Source: Thermoanaerobaculia bacterium (GTDB taxonomy: Bacteria > Acidobacteriota > Thermoanaerobaculia > Multivoradales > JAGPDF01). From it: a DNA stretch of 64,000 bases. Made by a program: the position numbers and the translations under genes. Positions 59,877-64,000 of the stretch are shown piece after piece (within the stretch, counting starts at the first letter, position 1; every line of letters starts with the position of its first letter). The notes beneath the pieces are model-generated. The model was not told where the DNA came from. It did no database searches and saw only the letters and a list, made by a program, of their open reading frames with translations. The DNA lies in NCBI GenBank assembly GCA_018057705.1, contig JAGPDF010000003.1:44408-108407 (forward strand), written 5' to 3'.

Positions 59877-59903
59877 CGTACGCATTTCCGTACGCATCGT
59901 CAA
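59875..59903 (-). promoter_or_regulatory. promoter and paired CGTACG operator of the YefM/YoeB-type unit
   Basis: On the minus strand TTGACG (59903-59898), a 17-base spacer and TACGAT (59880-59875) form a good sigma-70 promoter. CGTACG palindromes at 59877-59882 and 59889-59894 are 12 bases centre to centre, over the spacer and -10. YefM is known to bind paired TGTACA-core palindromes about 12 bp apart, so this looks like the same plan with a changed flank base. Confidence 0.7.
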
Positions 59904-59961
59904 TTTCCACCGCTCGAGCGCTCCGACACCGCTGAATCCGTTCGCCGAGCGGCGCGAGGGA

Positions 59962-61659
59962 TCAGAAGGCGGAGAGAAGTCTTCGCAGGCCTTTCTCGGC
60001 GCCCATGGCGAGGTGGATGCGGAGGGTTCGGCGGCCGCGTTCGGTGAGGACCTCGAAGTCGCCTCTCGCCTGGCTGGCGATGACCTGGCCGAAGGTGAGG
60101 CGGCGGCCGGGGACGGGCAGGTCGGCGGCCGGTTTGTCGGTGAACTGGCAGAAGAGGCCCGTCGCCGGGCCGCCCTTGTGGGCCTGACCGGTCGAATGCA
60201 GGTACCGGGGACCGAAGCCGAGGGTGGTGGCGACGCCGGTGACCTTGCTCACGGCGTTGCGCAGTTCGGCCAGGGCGGCTTCGTTCTCGGCGCTCATCTC
60301 GAGAAAGGCGCAGAGTGCCACGTAGTCGCCGGGCCGCGCGCGATCGAGGTGCGCGGCCAGGATGCCGCGCAGCGAACGTTCGTCGGCGGCGAGGAAGAGC
60401 GCCGCCGCTTCGTCGGGGTCGGCGAAGAGCTCGACACCGTGCTCGGCGTAGAACGGGGCCTCCGGCGGAAGGGCTCCGCCCTCCTCCACCCGTTGCGTTA
60501 GCTTGCGCGCCGCGGCCTTGGCGGCCTCGACGTCCGGCTGATCGAACGGATGGAGGTGCAGGTAGGCGCCGGCCACGGCGGTGGCGAACTCCCAGCGGTA
60601 GAACTCGGCGCCGAGCTCCGCCAGATCCGCGCAGTCGATCTCGAGGACCGGCTGACCCGCGAACAGCAGCGTCGCGACCGCGTCTTCCTGCTCGTCGGAG
60701 AGCCTGCCGGCGTAGCGCACGACCACGAACAGGCGGTCCTTGCCGTACCAGTTCGGCGGCGCCAGCGGCTCGCCGTCGATCGGCAGGATCATCTGTCCGA
60801 GCTTGCCCGTCGACTCGGCGACCAGCTGTTCCAGCCAGGCACCCAGCGCCGCAATCTCCGGCGCGAGGATGAGCGTCAGCTTGTCCCTGCCGGCCTCCGC
60901 GGCCACCCCGAGCGCGAGGCCGAGGCTGACGCCGGGGTTCTTCTCCACTTCGGCCTCGCGGCAGGCAGCGGCGAGCTCCGAAGCGCGCTCGAGGTAGCGC
61001 GGCAGGTCCAGCCCCAGCAGCGCCGCCGGCACCAGCCCGAACGGCGACAGCGCGGAGAAACGCCCGCCGACCGTCGGCTCCCCCGGCACCAGCGCCAGGA
61101 AACGCCTCTCGCGCGCCAACTGGTCGAGCGTCGAGCCGGGATCCGAGATGGCGATGAAGCGCGCCGCGGCGTTTGCCCCCAAGGCCGATTCGAAGTGATC
61201 CAGGAAGTAGGCAAGGAGAAGATTGGGCTCGATCGTCGAGCCGGACTTGCTCGCCACCACCACCCAGGTCGTCGCCGGATCGAGGAGGTGCGCGACCGCC
61301 CGCACCTGGTCGGGATGCGTCGAGTCGAGGACATGGAGCCGAGGAAAACCACCCCGCAGATCGCCCTCGCCGAACGATCGGCGCAGCACCTCCGCGCCCA
61401 GCGAAGAGCCGCCCATGCCGAGCAGGAGGATGTCGCGCACCCCCTTGTGGGAGGCGACCCGCGCCAGCTCGGCATAATCGCCGAGACGCGCCGCTTCGCG
61501 CTCGGGTGCATCGAGCCAGCCCAGCCAATAGGCCTCGTCGCGCCCGGTCCAGACCGTGGCATCCCCTTCCCAGATCCGCCCCGTGCGGTCGCCTGCCTTC
61601 CATGCGGCTGCGGCGGCGTCGAAGGCGACGCGAAGCTCCGGAGCCAGCCGGGCGATCAT
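59962..61659 (-). CDS. glucose-6-phosphate isomerase-like protein (SIS domains)
   Basis: 565 residues. Double SIS-domain phosphoglucose isomerase features: ILLLGMGGSSLGAEVLRRSF, VVVASKSGSTIEPNLLLAYF, FIAISDPGSTLDQLA, PGEPTVGGRFSALSPFGLVPAALLG and LHSTGQAHKGGPATGLFC. This version is the one found as the C-terminal half of fused transaldolase-glucose-6-phosphate isomerase proteins. Here it is a separate gene whose ATG overlaps the transaldolase stop by four bases (61656-61659). Converts glucose-6-phosphate and fructose-6-phosphate in the cytoplasm. Confidence 0.88.
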   Translation of the reverse strand: MIARLAPELRVAFDAAAAAWKAGDRTGRIWEGDATVWTGRDEAYWLGWLDAPEREAARLGDYAELARVASHKGVRDILLLGMGGSSLGAEVLRRSFGEGDLRGGFPRLHVLDSTHPDQVRAVAHLLDPATTWVVVASKSGSTIEPNLLLAYFLDHFESALGANAAARFIAISDPGSTLDQLARERRFLALVPGEPTVGGRFSALSPFGLVPAALLGLDLPRYLERASELAAACREAEVEKNPGVSLGLALGVAAEAGRDKLTLILAPEIAALGAWLEQLVAESTGKLGQMILPIDGEPLAPPNWYGKDRLFVVVRYAGRLSDEQEDAVATLLFAGQPVLEIDCADLAELGAEFYRWEFATAVAGAYLHLHPFDQPDVEAAKAAARKLTQRVEEGGALPPEAPFYAEHGVELFADPDEAAALFLAADERSLRGILAAHLDRARPGDYVALCAFLEMSAENEAALAELRNAVSKVTGVATTLGFGPRYLHSTGQAHKGGPATGLFCQFTDKPAADLPVPGRRLTFGQVIASQARGDFEVLTERGRRTLRIHLAMGAEKGLRRLLSAF

Positions 61660-62840
61660 CGCGTCACCTGCGACGCCACCGATCCGCTCGCTCCCGTGTC
61701 CGTGCGTGCGGCCAGCTCCGCCGTCTTCGCCGCGATCGCGGCGAGGAGCTTGCGGAACGGTTCGACGAACTTCGCCACCCCGTCGGCGAGGAGCTCGTCG
61801 GTCGCCGCATCGAGCGCGATCCCCAGCGCGGCGAGCTCCTCCAGCTGCTGGCGCGCCTCGGTCAGGCCGGAGCCGAGCGTCGCCTTCGCCACGCCGTGGT
61901 CACGGAAGGCATCGATCGTCTCGGGCGGCATCGTGTTCACGGTGTCGCGCCCGATGAGCTCTTCGACGTAGACGACGTCGCGGTACGCCGGGTTCTTGGC
62001 CGAGGTCGAGGCCCAGAGCAGGCGCTGCGGTACGGCGCCCGCTTCGGCGAGGCGTTGCCACCGCGGTGAAGCGAAAAGACCAGTAAATAGAGAATACGCC
62101 TGCTTGGCGTTGGCAATGGCAATCTTGCCCTTCAGTGCTTCGAGGCGCATTCGATCGGCCGGCGAAACGAGCGCCGATCTCGCTTCGAGCTGTTTGTCGA
62201 CCAGCGTATCGATGCGCGAGATGAAGAAGCTCGCCACCGAAGCGACGCGATCCACCGGCAGCCCTCTACCGAGCCTTTCCTCCAGAGCGGCCAGGTACGC
62301 CTCGGCGACCAGCGCGTAGGCATCCTTGGCGAAGAGGAGCGTGATATTGACGTTGATTCCCTCGGCGAGGAGCGTCCGAATCACCGGCAGACAGGTTCGA
62401 GTTCCCGGGACTTTGATCATCAGGTTGGCGCGGTCGACCTCTTTCCACAACCGTCGCGCCTCGGCAAGGGTTCCGGCGGGATCCTCGGCGAGCTCGGGCG
62501 AGACCTCGAGGCTGACGTAGCCGTCCTGGCAGTGCGTCCGGCGGTAGACCGCGGCGAGGAGGTCGGCGGCCCGGCGGATGTCGGCCACCGCGACCTCTTC
62601 GTAGATCGCTTCCGCCTGGCGCTCGCCGCGCGCCACGATCGCCTGGATCTGGGCGTCGTATTCGCGGCCGTGGGCGATCGCCTTCTCGAAGATCGCCGGA
62701 TTCGAGGTCATGCCGCGCAGGTCGTCGTCCTGGATCAACCGCTCGACCGTGCCGTCCTCGAGCCAGCTCCTGCGGATGAAGTCGAGCCAGACCGACTGGC
62801 CGAGGCCGGCGAGCGCGTGGAGCGGGTTGCCTGCGGTCAT
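61656..62840 (-). CDS. tal: transaldolase
   Basis: 394 residues from ATG at 62840 (GGAG upstream). Motifs: SVWLDFIRRSWLEDGTVERLIQDDDLRGMTSNPAIFEKAIA, DGYVSLEVSPELAEDP, ANLMIKVPGT with the Schiff-base lysine, GINVNITLLF and SVASFFISRIDTLVD. This is the Mycobacterium/Acidobacteria-type transaldolase. The pentose-phosphate step is the transfer of a dihydroxyacetone unit. It is translationally coupled to the isomerase gene that follows. Confidence 0.92.
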   Translation of the reverse strand: MTAGNPLHALAGLGQSVWLDFIRRSWLEDGTVERLIQDDDLRGMTSNPAIFEKAIAHGREYDAQIQAIVARGERQAEAIYEEVAVADIRRAADLLAAVYRRTHCQDGYVSLEVSPELAEDPAGTLAEARRLWKEVDRANLMIKVPGTRTCLPVIRTLLAEGINVNITLLFAKDAYALVAEAYLAALEERLGRGLPVDRVASVASFFISRIDTLVDKQLEARSALVSPADRMRLEALKGKIAIANAKQAYSLFTGLFASPRWQRLAEAGAVPQRLLWASTSAKNPAYRDVVYVEELIGRDTVNTMPPETIDAFRDHGVAKATLGSGLTEARQQLEELAALGIALDAATDELLADGVAKFVEPFRKLLAAIAAKTAELAARTDTGASGSVASQVTR

Positions 62841-62943
62841 GGTGAGTCTCCGGGAAAGTCCGTTCGGCGAGCCGGTCCTGGCGGGAGCCGGGGCGTGCGG
62901 TCGAAGCGGGACAGGAAGAGAATAGCGCGATACATTTGCCGCG

Positions 62944-63957
62944 ATGAAGAGCCGTCTCCCAATCTCGCCCTCCAGCCCTTCGGAAGGCCTCTCTTTCGCT
63001 CGGTTCGCCTGGTTCGTCCTCGCCCTGAACCTCGCCGTCATCGTCTGGGGCGGCTTCGTTCGCGCCAGCGGCTCCGGCGCCGGCTGCGGAGCGCACTGGC
63101 CGCTTTGCAACGGCGTCGTCGTGCCGCAGGATCCGAAGATCGAGACCCTGATCGAGCTCGGGCACCGGCTGACCAGCGGCCTGGCACTCATCGCCGTCGT
63201 GGCGCTCGGCGTGCGCGCCCTGCGGCGCTACTCGAAGAAGTCCCTGGAAGAACGCTCGATGCGCCGGCTGGCCTGGTTGGCGATCCTGTTCATCTTCGGC
63301 GAGGCGGCGCTCGGAGCCGGTCTCGTGCTGCTCGAGTACGTCGGCCAGAACAGCTCGGGAGCGCGAGCGGTCTGGATGGCGGGACATCTGGTCAACACCT
63401 TCCTGCTGATCGCGATCCTGGCTCTGCTCGCCGAGCGATCCAGCAGTGGAGCCACCGACGAGAAGCTTCCAGTAAATGGGGTGCCCGTCGGCGCGACCGC
63501 GGGCCTTCCGCCGCGCTGGCTGAACTTTCTTTCCTTTACTGCGCTTCTTTTCACCGCCGTGACCGGCGCCATTGCCGCGCTTGGCGATACCCTCTTCCCG
63601 GCGACTTCGCTCGCCGAGGGCTTCGCTCAGGATCTCTCTCCGACCGCACATTTCCTGATTCAGCTGCGCGTCCTGCATCCGCTGGTGGCGATCGGGGCGG
63701 GAGTTCTCTGGATCCACCTGGCGCAGCGGATACGTGCAGCGGCCCCGGCAGGCGCTCGCGCCGGCTTCTGGGCGAGGTGGACGATTGCGTTCGTGCTGGC
63801 TCAGTTCGCGGTCGGGCTGCTGACGCTCGCGCTTCTCGCCCCTGTGGCGATGCAGCTTCTGCACCTCCTGGGTGCCGACCTGGTCTGGATCGCCGGCGTG
63901 CTGCTGGTCGACTCGACTCGACGGGGATCGCCAGCGGGATTCGCGCCGGCCTCCTAG
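62944..63957 (+). CDS. ctaA: haem A synthase (COX15/CtaA)
   Basis: 337 residues with about eight transmembrane helices. The first half holds GGFVRASGSGAGCGAHWPLCNG with the Cys pair and the helix IELGHRLTSG (ExxH-type haem ligand). A later MAGHLVNTF and LHPLVAIGAG supply further His. It converts haem O to haem A for a haem-copper oxidase, so the cell probably respires oxygen with a cytochrome aa3-type enzyme. It is followed by what may be the haem O synthase. Confidence 0.9.
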   Translation: MKSRLPISPSSPSEGLSFARFAWFVLALNLAVIVWGGFVRASGSGAGCGAHWPLCNGVVVPQDPKIETLIELGHRLTSGLALIAVVALGVRALRRYSKKSLEERSMRRLAWLAILFIFGEAALGAGLVLLEYVGQNSSGARAVWMAGHLVNTFLLIAILALLAERSSSGATDEKLPVNGVPVGATAGLPPRWLNFLSFTALLFTAVTGAIAALGDTLFPATSLAEGFAQDLSPTAHFLIQLRVLHPLVAIGAGVLWIHLAQRIRAAAPAGARAGFWARWTIAFVLAQFAVGLLTLALLAPVAMQLLHLLGADLVWIAGVLLVDSTRRGSPAGFAPAS

Positions 63958-63963
63958 GCTCCG

Positions 63964-64000
63964 ATGGCGCCGGCCACGACCTCGCTCAGACGGCGGATTC
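63964..64000 (+). CDS. start of next gene, possibly haem O synthase (ctaB)
   Basis: An open frame begins at ATG 63964, seven bases after the haem A synthase stop, and reads MAPATTSLRRRI before the window ends. The neighbour and the basic N-terminus fit protoheme IX farnesyltransferase, but the visible part is too short to confirm. Confidence 0.4.
   Translation, partial: MAPATTSLRRRI

Noticed and set aside
1-64000. tRNA or rRNA genes, prophage, or secondary-metabolite cluster.
   Set aside because: No T-loop-like GTTCGA-x-TC motif in a cloverleaf context, no phage structural genes and no NRPS/PKS modules were found by eye.

Overview
The window is high-GC DNA with almost no non-coding space, from what looks like a free-living didermic bacterium. 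Several traits together point to the Acidobacteriota, possibly a Thermoanaerobaculia-like lineage: many secreted proteins ending in an F-x-[DN]-G-F...W-S...P tail or a PVELL-x-FS tail, an Hmc/HybB-type cytochrome c-FeS-NrfD module, TPR-CHAT proteins, DUF2911, DUF4388, DUF4397 and RAYT/REP elements. The phylum call is an inference, because no rRNA or other decisive marker is present. I saw no tRNA, rRNA, CRISPR array, prophage or biosynthetic cluster.

Layout. 1-7.5 kb: glutamine synthetase behind an AT-rich leader with a palindromic operator candidate, a secreted cohesin-like protein, a GT87-like membrane protein with a discoidin-type domain, and a Calx-beta protein with 32 Gly-Gly-Ser repeats. 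7.6-12.5 kb: a TPR-CHAT protein convergent with an ECF sigma/zinc-finger anti-sigma pair, then two small proteins. 12.6-16.4 kb: DUF2911 protein, diguanylate cyclase and a cyclic 2,3-diphosphoglycerate synthetase-like GTPase. 16.4-19.5 kb is a mobile patch: an intact RAYT transposase, REP repeats in both orientations, a decayed IS3 transposase and a fragment of a second RAYT. 19.5-22.1 kb: a BlaI/BlaR1-type pair with two adjacent operators. 22.2-29.8 kb: EVE protein, DUF4388 protein, a class D-like sortase with an adjacent LPATA-tailed substrate, haloperoxidase, two secreted structural proteins and a cupin. 29.8-33.4 kb: a beta-helix gene lying between two perfect 63-bp direct repeats that copy the 3' end of the neighbouring SDR gene. 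33.6-43.8 kb: DUF4397 protein, methyltransferase, RHH/PIN toxin-antitoxin pair, peptidase T, small envelope proteins, deacetylase, metallo-hydrolase, dihaem cytochrome c and an alpha/beta hydrolase.

44.0-50.5 kb is the most coherent system. A c-haem sensor histidine kinase is followed by two response regulators, each fused to a GcvH-like domain without the lipoyl lysine, then a five-haem cytochrome, a Tat-exported four-cluster ferredoxin subunit, an NrfD/HybB membrane subunit and a 41-residue single-helix protein. Four of the junctions are start/stop overlaps or very short gaps, so the genes are probably co-expressed and couple a periplasmic redox signal to a quinone-linked electron transfer complex.

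50.6-64 kb: secreted proteins including three tandem DUF1554-like paralogues joined by GTGA overlaps, an ECF sigma factor, a protein resembling Mrr-type endonucleases without the catalytic domain, a trypsin-like protease with a somatomedin-B-like tail, a YefM/YoeB-type pair, a transaldolase/glucose-6-phosphate isomerase pair (usually fused elsewhere), and haem A synthase followed by the start of what may be haem O synthase.
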